Assembly (NCBI RefSeq): GCF_011386835.1
Contig: NC_088792.1
Span: 224,963,894-225,027,893 of the forward strand
Origin: Chrysemys picta bellii
Taxonomy: Eukaryota > Chordata > Testudines > Emydidae
Direction: 5' to 3'
Length of the DNA: 64,000 nucleotides
Both the position numbers and the translations under genes were made by a program. The notes under the pieces were generated by a model that saw nothing but the letters and a program-made list of their open reading frames with translations, was not told where the DNA came from and did not search any database. Positions 1 to 10,012 of this stretch are shown in pieces (within the stretch, counting starts at the first letter, position 1; the number at the start of each line of letters is the position of its first letter).

Positions 1-414
1 TGCTTCATCAATCTCATCTTCTTAATTAACTCAAAGTAGCTGCCTGAATAAAGAACCTGAATAAAGAATGTGAGAGGTGTATTTGCCCCCCAAACGAATC
101 CAAGGCTACAGCAGAGTGATGTTTTTCCTCTCAGTAATTGAACCTGGGGGAAATGCAAAATAAAAGTCAGGCAAACAAGTGAGTTTGAGCCACAGCCCCA
201 GACCCTTAAAGGAAAAGCAGCCAGAATGGCCACCAGTCTGGAGGGACCAATAATGGAGGAACCGAAGATAAAAAATAAACAAGCAAGCGTTACCTATATG
301 TTTAAGGCAACTGCATATGAATTTTATCTTCAGTGAGAAAGTATGCAATACAATCACTTAGTTTTCAGTATGAAACAAACATTACAGGTCCCACTCCATG
401 CAGGTCAGGTTTGA
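1..414. other. Unique sequence, no feature seen
   Basis: AT-rich sequence without a recognisable exon or repeat. Open frames here are short and resemble no protein family I know. Confidence 0.4.
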
Positions 415-525
415 TAATATCTTGAATACTGTGTTCATTTCTGGGCATCTCATTACCAGAAGTATATTTTAAAACTACAGGGACTTCAGGGGAGTGCAAC
501 AAAAATGATCCAGCAGCTAGAGGGA
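415..525 (+). mobile_element. CR1 LINE fragment (ORF2 C-terminal region)
   Basis: The stretch reads like the CR1 ORF2 segment that normally encodes 'LEYCVQFW' followed by 'RVQRRATKMI'. Visible here are 'cttgaatactgtgttcattt', 'tctgggcatctcattaccag' and 'gagtgcaacaaaaatgatcc'. It is about 110 bp, broken by frameshifts and truncated at both ends. The family call rests on remembered CR1 sequence. Confidence 0.65.
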
Positions 526-2694
526 TTGATTAATTTTCAAACCAAGCCACATTCTGGTGGGTGGAAGCTTGTGTGAGTGGTGAGCATACAAGGGTGCTCA
601 TGCTCTCCCACCCCATTGACTTAGAGGGACCTCTACCTCTAGAGACAAAGAGGTAGTTCACATTCTGAGTCCAGTCACTGATTAGCCTCTCTACAGAAAT
701 TGCCAACAAGTGTGATGGTTAGTACTGACTGTGGAGGTATTTTTCCTGACTTCAAAGTGTGTGGATGAAGAAGCAATGTCTGACATGTCAGCTGGAATTC
801 TTTGAAACAATTTAAAATACCGGTACTTAAATTACTTTTTATTTCAGCTTAACACAGTGTACAGGATCTTAAATAAATCACAATCAATGGTAGTACCAGA
901 TCTCTGTATCTATCTTCCAAACATCCAGATCTGAATATGTCTGAACCTGGTTCTAGATCTAATTTCACTGGTGATTCCCTTCTCTCTGTAATGGTCCAAA
1001 TTAAACCCTGTATCTAAACACTCCTCTTGGGCCCAGATCTGATTTTTACAGTTTGAACTGGTTTATAACAACTCTGTTTGCTGTACAACTGTGTTTATAT
1101 GTCACAAGACAACCAGTATAGGTAATCTAGGGATTGTCTAGATAAAACAATTATATCCTCATTGAGAACTACAGTGATACTGATAGTCTAATATTGCAAC
1201 AAACCACATAGTGATGTTGGCTTTCTTACTCTGGATATATTTAAACTTCCTTGAGGTGGTTTGTTTAAATTATATTTTAAGGTCAAAGATCATTTAAAAA
1301 GAAAAGGGGGATGTGTTACACTAGCTGTGAATCAGAGAACCTGTCACCCTGTTGTTAAAGGCAATTAAATAAGAGGGCTGTGATAATGATTCTGTTGTAT
1401 CTAACATTGCAATTAACTTAATATTGCTAATAATCATTTATGTACCACCTCAAATGAATATGGTTCTTTATGGAGCATGGGATAACACTCGCTTCATGCC
1501 CTGAACAGTTTATCATATAAGGGCCTGATACAAAGCCCATAAAGTCAGAGTCTTTCTATTGATTTAATGGGTTTTGAATCAGACCCTAACAGACAAGACC
1601 AGAGATAGGAAAGCAATGGTTTGGGAGGATTTGGCAGGATTATTGGTGAAGAAAGCAAGGTTATTATTCAAATTACCTATATTGGGGTTTCAGCAGGTTA
1701 GTGTGAAGGAAGATACAGCTGATTACCCAGTATATTATGCTGGAGATAACTAGCTTCTACATTAGTGCAAAAGACTAGCAAAATACAAGATTCAAGGCTT
1801 GCTCATTTGGTCCTGCAGACTGTAAGTGCAAACAGTTTGCTTAATGTTGTGCTCCTTAACCTGTGATGCCCCATTTGTGACCTAAGCATTCGAGCTGGAA
1901 GCAGCCAAACTATGGTACATTTCTCATCCTTAAACAGGGAGATGTGAAGGGTGAGAACAGGAGGAGCCTCTTGGGAAGGGGAAAGGGATTAGCAGGAGAC
2001 TCCTACTAGGAGTAGGGGATTGAAGAAACTGGTGCTCCTTTAAGCACTTCTCAAACTTCCCCTAAAGTGGTCAACTGGAAAGACTTTTGGAAAGTAGCAT
2101 TTCAGACAGGTGGCTAGAGTCTGTGCAGGAAAAACAGGTCTGTTCTCACACAGCTGGCCCATGTTATTTTTCCCCTGGAGCATTTTCTGCACTTTTGATG
2201 AAGCTTCGAGGGACCCACTTATTTTCTCCTCCCTCCAATCATGCTTGATGTTGAGATGCCCAGTAGCCACAATCTTTCTTCAGACAATGATTTTTTTCCC
2301 TCAGATCCCTGGAGATGAGACGTATCTTTGAAGCAGTTAAGTGCAGTAACTAGCGTGTCTCACAGTGCCAGATTCAGCACTGAATCTGAGTGAGACTAGG
2401 ACAATCTAAAGGCATCCACGAAAGTCTAGATGGAGTCAAAAGCTGATGTAACTTACACCTTCTTCTGTCCTTCTCATTGAGCATGTCACAGCACTTTAGG
2501 TCCCCCTACTTGCTCAGAGGGACTACAAACTGAAATAAGGGTTGCAAGATTAGGTCCTATGTTGGAGCCCTGGCATAATGTAGATAGACACGACTCCAGC
2601 TTCTTAACACAGTTCTCTCAGAACCCTCAGTCCTGCTCACACTCTTGCTATTCCATTGGCAGCCTCTGAAAAGGAGTTGGGGAGCAAGCAACAT
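526..2694. other. Mostly unique sequence without a gene
   Basis: No exon, RNA gene or TSD-bounded element was recognised. The only dispersed repeat seen is the short palindrome at 1521-1588. The open frames on both strands at 2040-2331 overlap each other and resemble nothing known. Confidence 0.4.
1521..1588. repeat. Imperfect palindromic dispersed repeat
   Basis: The left arm 'gggcctgatacaaagcccat' (1521-1540) pairs imperfectly with the right arm around 1567-1588, which ends 'gaatcagaccct'. Related palindromes with 'gaagtcaatggg' cores occur at 34713, 40364 and 42890. I recognise the type as an old sauropsid interspersed repeat but cannot give a family name. Confidence 0.5.
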
Positions 2695-4222
2695 AATTAG
2701 TTTTAAGAGAAAGCTGGACAAATTGTATGACAGGGTATGTCTGTGATGGTGGGGGCAGCATAGGTCCAGCAGCCCTGGGGCTCACTTCCAGTTTATGTCT
2801 TATATTCCTAAATTCTTGTGCTTCAGAATTTCAGCAGGCCACCTGCAGGGCTCAGGTAAGGTTGTCTCCCTCCCTCCCCCCCCCCCCCACAATGAATACA
2901 TATATATAATTTATTTATTTCCTTCCTCTGAAACATCAGGGAAGGCCATAGCTGGAGATGGGACATTGGACGGGGAAGGCCAGGGCTCTGAGATGAAATT
3001 CAGCATTCTCTCACGCAGGTGCTTGGCTGGCTGATTCTTGTTCACATGCTCAGGGTCTAGCTGAGCACGATATGTGGGGTTGGGAAGGAATATTTCCCCA
3101 GGTCATATTGGCAGTGACTTTAGTGTTTTTTCACCTTACTCTGCAGCATAGGCGACGCATAGGAGGGGCAAGTGGGGTCAAGTCCCCGCAGATTTATGCT
3201 CGTCCTGGGGAGGGGAGGGAGAGGAGCTCTGGACTTCTCCTGCCGCAACTGCCCCTGACCCTTGTCCCTGGAAGTGAGGCCTGGGCAGGGAGCAGAAGGG
3301 GAGGGACTAGACACTTCTCATGCCAGCCGCTCCGGGTTGCTGCCCTGTGCCTGTAAGATCCCAGTTGGGGAGGCAGCAGCGGCAGCAGCTGGCCCTTCTG
3401 TTCCCTGGCTGCTAGGGATGGAGCTGAGCGATCTGGAGTCCTCCCCTCGCCCCAGCACATTTTCAACTTGCTCGACCCCTGTCGCCAGCAGCCGGAGAGC
3501 GGAGGGGGTGGGTTGCCACCACCTCCCGAGTCAGGCTCTGTCTCAGGCAGCAGCCACACTGCACAGAGGCAGTGACCTGGAGTGGCTAGCATGAGACACG
3601 GCTCTGTCCCAACCCTCTGCTCCAGGCCTGGCCTGGCTGTCAGGGAGAACATGTCGGTGGGGAGGCACAATGGGAAGACAGAGTCCCCCCTACCCTGCAG
3701 GTAACTCTGATGAGGTGGGGAAAACACGGCAATCCCCAAGGTGGGCACAGGGAGGAGGTCACTGGAGAAGGTGCCAGGACTGGCCTCAGACAGATCCAGA
3801 GGCATTGGCTCCCTGCTTCTGTGGTCCCAGCGGCATTGGTGGCTGGAAGTTCTTCCCAGAGGAGACACGTGGGGCGTTCACATGTCCTCCCCTTTACATT
3901 GTGCCCCCCGCAGCCCCAGTATGCTCTGCAGCATGTGAATGTGGGTCACTTGCCAGGATTATTTGGGTACATCTCACTTAATTATTTCTCTGCCATTGTG
4001 GTGGCTTTAGGGTTGGGTGCACCTCAGTCCCTCCTAGTCTCTGCCTATGGCACATAATAGTCTAGATTCATGGATGCTGTGATATTTTGGTCTAATTTTG
4101 GTTGTTGGGTTTAGTGCATGGATGCTGGGTGGGGTTGGTGGCCAGTACCATACAGGAGGTCAGACTAGGTACTCTAATGGTTTCTAGCGGTTAAAGCCTT
4201 CAGGCCTTAAACTCTATGATTC
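2695..4222 (+). mobile_element. CR1 LINE 3' region, interrupted by an insertion
   Basis: From 'agagaaagctggac' onward this follows the CR1 ORF2 end and 3' UTR of turtles: 'cacatgctcagggtctagct', 'gtggggttgggaaggaatat', 'gggtcacttgccaggattat', and the 3' end 'ggtcagactaggtact...ccttaaactctatgattca'. The match runs 2695-3149 and resumes at 3935. A non-CR1 segment splits it at 3150-3923. The 5' end is truncated, as is usual for CR1. A C-run lies at 2876-2889. Confidence 0.75.
3150..3923. mobile_element. GC-rich insertion inside CR1, flanked by an 11-bp direct repeat
   Basis: This 774-bp segment separates two colinear parts of one CR1. The sequence 'ctctgcagcat' occurs exactly at both junctions (3139-3149 and 3924-3934), as expected of a TSD. 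The last 8 bp alone would fit a hAT duplication. Terminal inverted repeats are not clear. Long open frames on both strands, including a 224-codon minus-strand frame at 3194-3868, look like chance frames in GC-rich DNA. Confidence 0.6.
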
Positions 4223-5440
4223 AAAGACAGTTAATAGTGAAGAGAGTATGAATCCTCAGATTTTGTAGCAGTTTTTCAATGATGACGCACACATACCTTC
4301 CTTATCTGTCTGTCCATCTCTGGCACTTAGATGCCCCCCACCTCTATGAACCAAATTGAGAACATTAGCTCATTGGAAAACATGCTCTGATATAAATAAA
4401 AAAATAACTAAGTAAGAAAGCTACAGCCACCCGGTGAGCAACTAGCAGGACACGAAAACTATTTCTTATAATTTCATTTGAATGAACATTAACAGTTGAG
4501 ACAAAATAAAGATAATGACAAAAACCTGCCTTATACATTAAAGCAAATTTAACTAGAATTTTATTATATAGGAGGTCAGCAGGATTCGATATCTGAATAA
4601 TTCACAAGGATCTCTTTAATAGCAGGAGGTACACAGCTGTAGGCTAAGCAATTTATTCAGCCACTATGCTAAAGAAGCAGTTTGGCAGCAGAGAGCACTA
4701 GTTGTTGAATAGCTGTTCCCAGCAACAAAAACAGGACTTGAATATATCCAATACTTGGTCTTTTGCACAATGGGTAATAATTGAGGAAAAGAAAAAACCA
4801 GAGACAATTATGGTATGGTGAAAATGAATAGATGCAGAATAGTTCAGTGCCTACTGCTGTTGTAACTTATAAGGGTTCATTTTTCTGAAACATCAGGAAC
4901 GAATGCTTCACAAGAGTCACCTTTCTGCTGTTTTACCAGCTGCTCTAATGGCTCTTTTCATTTTTAATATTTGCCAGTATGATGAAAGGTGGTTATGACT
5001 ATAATAATGAATTTATATAGGACTCATAAAAAAATCAATGTTCTGTTTTGTAAAAGAAAAGTGCTCTGAATGTGTATGTATTTGTTCATTGTGTGTTGGC
5101 CCATCTGGCACAAAGAAAACATGATTATTGAAGAGATCATTCGTATTTTTCTTTTTCTTTTCTTACGTTTGCTGTGTATGACTTCTACAAAAAATCTCTC
5201 TCTTCTTAAGAAGAAAACATCAGGCCATTTTGTCTACTTTACTTACAGAATTGCAGCTTTTAAACTTTCTACTAAAACAAAAAGGCAGATTCACCAGTGC
5301 GCTTCAGCCACTCATCCGAGATGAAGTAGCTGTAAACCCCGTTTACACATGCTTTGCATCACAGTGTAAAGCAGCCAGCTGTATTGGTGAAGCTAGTGCA
5401 AAACTTTTCATTAAAAAAAAATATATATATATATAAATAT
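4223..5440. other. Unique AT-rich sequence, no gene seen
   Basis: No exon or named repeat recognised. A short (TA)n run lies near 5419-5436. The block 4850-5010 is free of repeats and could hold a non-coding element, but nothing here proves it. Confidence 0.4.
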
Positions 5441-5575
5441 ATAACCCAATTCTTCAAGATGAGTGCCCTCAACTCCCATTGACTTTATCCTCCAGTCCTG
5501 CGAGGTACTGGGTATATTCAACTCCATTGTGGTCAAAGGAAGTTAAAATTCAGCACCTCACGTATTGAGGGCCAT
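5441..5575. repeat. Old dispersed repeat of the 'cccattgactt' type
   Basis: The segment contains 'ctcaactcccattgacttta' and, further on, 'aattcagcacctcacgta'. These recall the imperfect palindromic repeats seen elsewhere in the window. It is decayed and has no TSD. Confidence 0.35.
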
Positions 5576-5684
5576 AAATTCCAAGCCTTTCATGAATCTC
5601 ATTCTTAATGATGAAATGAAAATTAAGAGAGTCACCTGCAGCAATTAGACCCTGGTTGGAAAGCTTCAAATGGAGCATCATCTC

Positions 5685-6190
5685 TTTGATAAATGTCAAT
5701 TTGTCGAAATCAAAATGTTCCACAGGAACATGTCGATTTCAACAAAACCTGCCATGGAAACCTGCCTACTTTCCTGCTAGCTTGCCTTCCTGCCAACCTC
5801 ATCACAGCCTGCCTGACAAAACTGGGGCTCCCTGGCATCCCAAGCTTCCTGGCAGTCATGCTTAGCAGGCTGCTGGAGAGTCCAGGTGCGCTGCCATGAA
5901 GTCAGAGTTCCCAGGGCTTCCAGGCTCCCAGCTCCTCAGGTGGTGGGCAGTTGTGGAACCAAAACTCCCAGGACTCTTAGGGCTTCCATGGCAGCTTGCC
6001 GGGTGGACTTATGTGGAGCCGGGGCTCCCAGGGAACCTGGGGATCTTATTTTGGAAATATTCCTGCTGCCAAAATATTTTGGTGTTTCCACAACGAAACA
6101 TTGGGGAATTTCACTTCTGCAAAAAAATTTTTGAGGTTTTGGCTTTTTTGTCCCAGTTTGGGACTAAACATTTCTCCCCAAATCTCATAG
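5685..6190. repeat. Dispersed element with poly-T/'tttcg'-type ends
   Basis: The left part carries 'tcgaaatcaaaatgttccac'. The right part carries 'ccaaaatattttggtgtttc' and T-rich tracts. The middle is GC-rich with short repeated 'ccaggctccc' units. The style matches the copies at 24885-25210 and 51395-51700. It may be a non-autonomous DNA element. Open frames at 5886-6312 lie inside it and are not taken as genes. Confidence 0.45.
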
Positions 6191-6531
6191 TTTTTCATGG
6201 AAGGGAAATTCAGTTTCTCCCCTGCTCTATTGGTAATGCTCTGATGGAAGGTGCAGCTCGGCAGATGACATTAGAAGGAAAAGAGAAAACACTCATATGG
6301 TGCTGGCTATGAAATTGCACCATTGGTGTCACCACAGGTATCCAAACCATCCACAAGAGCTTCACAGTTTAATTCATGCAGAATATTTACCTTTATGGGC
6401 TCATCCTCCCATTTTACTTAAAGTTGTTTGTAAATTGTGCTAAAATTGTTCAGCCAACTGAAAACAAATGTGTGAAAACAATGGAATAAAAACAAAACAC
6501 ATCTTTGTAAATACAGTTAATTGCATTAGGC

Positions 6532-6969
6532 CAGGGGTGGCCAACCTGAGCCTGAGAAAGAGCCAGAATTTACCAATGTACATTGCCAAAGAACCACAGT
6601 AATACATCAGCAGACCCCCACCCCCGGCCGCTTCCAGTGCCTCCCACCCACCGGCAGCCCTGCCGATCAGCGCCTCCCCCTCCCTCCCTCCCTCCACACA
6701 CTTCCCGATCAGCTGGTTCGTGGTGTGCAGGAGGCTCTGTAGGGGTGGGAGAGGAGCGAGGGCATGGCAGGCTCAGGGGAGGGATGGGAAGGGGTGGAGT
6801 GGGGGCAGGGCCTGTGGTAGAGCCAGGGGTTAAGCAGTGAGCACCCGCCGGCACATTGGAAAGTTGGCGCCTGTAGCTCCAGCCCTGGAGTTGGTGCCTA
6901 TATAAGGAGCCGCATATTAACTTCTGAAGAGCTGCATATGGCTCCAGAGCCACAGGTTGGCCACCCCTG
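6532..6969. mobile_element. hAT-type non-autonomous element (438 bp)
   Basis: The terminal inverted repeats are 'caggggtggccaacctg' on the left and 'caggttggccacccctg' on the right. The 8-bp flanks are 'cattaggc' (6524-6531) and 'cactaggc' (6970-6977), 7 of 8 identical, which is the hAT TSD length. The interior is GC-rich with a 'tccc' microsatellite near 6678-6694. No transposase remains. The element at 59732-60050 has the same termini. Confidence 0.85.
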
Positions 6970-7324
6970 CACTAGGCTGTAGAATCATGAGGCTTCATTG
7001 CATTGTAGATATCAAGTACTCAGGGGTACTCCTGGTGCCTGAACTTTTCCTCCATTCTTTTTAAAAACATCACCCATTTTTGCTAAGCAACTTGTTAGGA
7101 CAGGCAGCATGGAGTTAGGATCCCACTTCCTTTCCTACCCTTTTAGCAGTTTGTTTTGACTTTCACATATCCGGAGGATTTTCTGACCGCCACCTTCTGA
7201 CAGATGTTCAGATGCTGTGAGTTCAGATGTAAATTGGGATACCTATCACGGTACATATGAAAATCATTCTAAGAAATCAGCAACTCCGATTCTTGTTTAC
7301 AGTGGGATTTGGTAAACATTCAGC

Positions 7325-7410
7325 TCCTCTGAAAATCAGAATTGCTATTTAGGTGCTGAAATATGGACTTAAGAGCCTAATTGTAGGCATCCGCTTTTGA
7401 AAAGCTTGGC
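7325..7410. repeat. Dispersed repeat with 'aggtgc...gcctaa' palindromic style
   Basis: The segment contains 'gaaaatcagaattgctattt', 'aggtgctgaa' and 'ttgaaaagcttggcccagtg'. It resembles the segments inside 15320-15520, at 51775-51850 and within 35050-35100. The boundaries are soft. Confidence 0.35.
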
Positions 7411-7411
7411 C

Positions 7412-7566
7412 CAGTGTTATATTCCAAGCACTGACAGCGACAAGCTGAGTTGCCTTGGGCAAGTCATAACACTGCTGCGCGTTAGATTCTCCTGTGTAAA
7501 TCAGGGATAATAATATTCACCCACTTGTATGAAGTGCTTTGAGATGCACAGATGAAAGTATAAATA
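7412..7566 (+). mobile_element. MIR-like SINE fragment
   Basis: The core 'ccttgggcaagtcataacac', then 'aatcagggataataatattc' and 'gaagtgctttgagatgcaca', follow the order of the MIR/CORE-SINE consensus: 'ttgggcaagtca', 'aaatggggataataat', 'gctttgagatcc'. No A or B box is readable, so this is a decayed 3' portion. Confidence 0.6.
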
Positions 7567-7681
7567 GGGGTAAGTCGAGGTAAGTCGACCTAAGATACGC
7601 AACTTCAGCTATGCTATTCTCATAGCTGAAGTTGCGTATCTTAGGTCGATTCTCCCCCCCTTCCCCAGTGTAGACCAGGCC
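7567..7681. mobile_element. Foldback MITE fragment with a perfect 29-bp hairpin
   Basis: Arms 7585-7613 and 7621-7649 are exact reverse complements with a 7-base loop. The right end reads 'cagtgtagaccaggcctaa', the terminus type of the Harbinger-like MITEs at 28534, 12956 and 47757. The left terminus is not clear, so the copy may be truncated. Confidence 0.6.
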
Positions 7682-8922
7682 TAAATGTTGAAATTGCCAA
7701 TGGAATTTCCAATGTAAATGCCATGGGGTTGGTTGGGGATGATGCTTTGTTCCACCCCATATCCCTACCAGCTGATTCCTTCTACCCCAAAACATCAACC
7801 ACACAATTTTTGGGTAGAATGGTATATGTAGAGGATTGAAGGAAGGTGGAAACAATGCTGATTTGACTGCATTTTCCAGTCAATCAGTTTTATACCTCTG
7901 TATCTAAACTAGAGGGATAATATGGCCTTAATCTGAGGGAAAAGAAACAGACACAATTTCCCACATCAGTGGCTTAGGCATTGCTACTCACACACTAAAT
8001 AGACCAGCTTCTTCTTCCATTTCAGTATTTCTGGTACCATCATGTCTTCACTAAACAGTATGAAATCAAATAATTCTGAATCATAGAAAAACAAAGTCAT
8101 ACATACAATGGCTGATTTATGATTCATTTAATCTTTACATGCAGTATGACTGTGATAGCCTCTTACTAACAAAGCACTAAAAAAACCCATAGGACATTAA
8201 CAACTGCTCCGCTAAATAATTAAATAAATAAATCAAAACAGAGCTTGGTGACTCTGACCTCTGAGTTTGGAACGTAATATTCTGAGAGACTGTGTGAGTA
8301 GGGTTATGTGCCATTGGATTGTGATTTAAATTTAATGTCTGAATAATTGTTCAGTAATGATCAGCCTATTACGTCTCAAGTTCAATAGAAATTGTGATGA
8401 TACTGACCATTCTGGCTGAGGTATAACAACTTAGTAGTAGTGCGTGGCCTATTATATACAGTAGCTGTTAAAGCTCAGCATATTTTTTGTAAATTGCTTT
8501 TTTAATGCATTTTATTGGTTGATCCTGCAATTTTGCTACACCAAAATGAGCCTCAGACAGTGCACTGGTAAAAAAGGAAAATATGAATTGTAAGTACCTG
8601 AAAGCTACAGTTTGCTTCATGTGAAATGTTTCCATTTCTCCTGCATATTATTCTCCTCCTAATATTTTGATTTACCACAGGCAGTTTTCTGGGGGTTATT
8701 TGTTTTCTAATTTTCTTTACATATAGTTGTTAGCAGCCTTTCAAGTCTAAGTTAAAAGCACATTTTGGAAGCTGTAATATAATGCATTATAGTCATTTGC
8801 TTGGAAAAAAAATGAGTTTTATGATATTTACTTTATCTAATTTTATATTGGAAACCACTGCATGTTTATTTTGCATTGACAAGAGAATTAATAAAATAAT
8901 ACCTTTGGAAAAACTGTTTGCA
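7682..8922. other. Unique AT-rich sequence, no gene seen
   Basis: No exon and no dispersed repeat recognised. The block 8450-8870 is free of mobile-element signatures and rich in TAAT-type motifs. It is one of the better places to test for conserved non-coding sequence. Confidence 0.4.
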
Positions 8923-9052
8923 GTGTTGTTATAGCTGTGTTGGTCTAGTATATTAGAGAGACAAGATGGGTGAGGTAATATCTTTTACAGGACCAACTTG
9001 TGTAGGTGAAGGAGACAGGTTTTTGAGCTATACAGAGCTCTTATTCAGGTCA
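8923..9052 (+). mobile_element. Short retroposon of the 'tagctgtgttggtct' family
   Basis: It begins 'gttgttatagctgtgttggt' and continues 'attagagagacaagatgggt', 'ggtaatatcttttacaggac', 'gagctatacagagctcttat', ending 'tcaggtca'. I know this as a very common interspersed repeat of turtles and crocodilians, built like the unit at 44117-44202. No clean TSD is visible here. Confidence 0.55.
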
Positions 9053-9059
9053 CTTGTGT

Positions 9060-9462
9060 GGCTCCATTCATTTCTATCAGGTCTTAAACAAATGTTTTTT
9101 CTACCACAAGGTGGGTAATGAAGGAGTCCATTTTGTCACCCCAACTATTGAATACCAAGCTATTAAGAGACTAAGGAGGAAACAGGGATTGAGGTGCATG
9201 CACTACATTGATGACACTCACCTCTGCATTTCCTGGCTATGAACAACACAGTCTTTATGAAACAGGGTAAAGGGTTTAGGTCACATGGCTGAGGCTCAAT
9301 CCAGACAAGAACAAAATGATGTTAGGGGTGGCAAGCACAAAAATTGGTTAAGGTGCTATCTACCACTTGCAGTTCAGGTTCCTAATCTTGGAGTTTTGTT
9401 AGATTTTGTCTGCTCTTGGAAGGTTCTAAAGTAGCAACTAGCCAAACACCCCTCCATCCCAC
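9060..9462 (+). mobile_element. L2-like LINE reverse-transcriptase fragment
   Basis: The frame through 9054-9242 contains 'GLRCMHYIDDTHLCIS', which resembles the catalytic 'YADDTQLYIS' region of L2-type reverse transcriptases. The YIDD codons are at 9204-9215. Downstream in another frame come 'LNPDKNKMM' (from 9295) and 'LGVLLDF', also in L2 order. Frameshifts and stops show it is dead. The MITE at 9469 follows it. Confidence 0.6.
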
Positions 9463-9468
9463 CCCACC

Positions 9469-9592
9469 TAGGGTGACCAGACAGCAAATATGAAAAATCG
9501 GGACAGGGGGTGGGAGGGAATAGGAGCCTATATAAGAAAAAGACGCCAAAATCGGGACTGTCCCTATAAAATCAGGACATCTAGTCACCCTA
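9469..9592. mobile_element. Short MITE with 'tagggtgaccaga' ends (124 bp)
   Basis: The terminal inverted repeats are 'tagggtgaccaga' and its near complement 'tctagtcaccct a'. The 8-bp flanks 'accccacc' at 9461-9468 and 9593-9600 are identical. TSD length points to hAT. The interior has 'aaaatcgggac' repeats in inverted order. It is a small relative of the termini at 36110 and 39686. Confidence 0.85.
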
Positions 9593-9671
9593 ACCCCACC
9601 CCAGAAACCCCATCTCATTGTTTGATCTCCATTTCATTAAAAGAGCACTTTTCTACCATCATCCATGTCTT

Positions 9672-9712
9672 AAAATCATAGGGTTAGAAGGGACCACAAG
9701 GGTCATCTAATC
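9672..9712 (-). mobile_element. CR1 LINE extreme 3' end, antisense
   Basis: 'atcatagggttagaagggac' followed by 'tcatctaatcc' is the reverse complement of the CR1 3' terminus. The match stops where the next element starts, at 9713. Confidence 0.6.
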
Positions 9713-10012
9713 CAGGGGTTCTCAACCTTTTTCTTTCTTTCTTTCTGAGCTCCCCCACCCCAAATGCTATGAAAACTCCACAGCCCACCTGTGCCACAAC
9801 AACTGTTTTTCTGCATATAAAAGCCAGGGCTGGCATTAGTGGGTAGCAAGCAGGGCAATTGCCTGGGGCCCCATGCCACAGGGTGCCCCGCAAAGCTAAA
9901 TTACTCAGGCTTCTGCTTCAGACCCAGGTGGCAGGGCTCCGGGCTTCAGCCCTGCACAACAGGGGTTTAACTTTCTACCTGGGCCCCTGTAAGTCAAATG
10001 CCGGCCCCGTTT
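9713..10012. mobile_element. hAT-like element, 'caggggttctcaacc' end
   Basis: The left end is 'caggggttctcaaccttttt'. The interior contains 'acaacaactgtttttctgca', 'agccagggctggcattagtg' and 'cctggggccccatgccacag'. The same blocks occur in reverse orientation at 21151-21515. The right terminus and TSD are not resolved; it seems to fade after 'ggcagaccccct'. Confidence 0.6.

Noticed and set aside
3194..3868. 224-codon open frame, minus strand, the longest in the window
   Set aside because: It lies inside the GC-rich insertion at 3150-3923, overlaps open frames in other phases and on the other strand, is Pro/Ser/Gly-rich and shows no domain.
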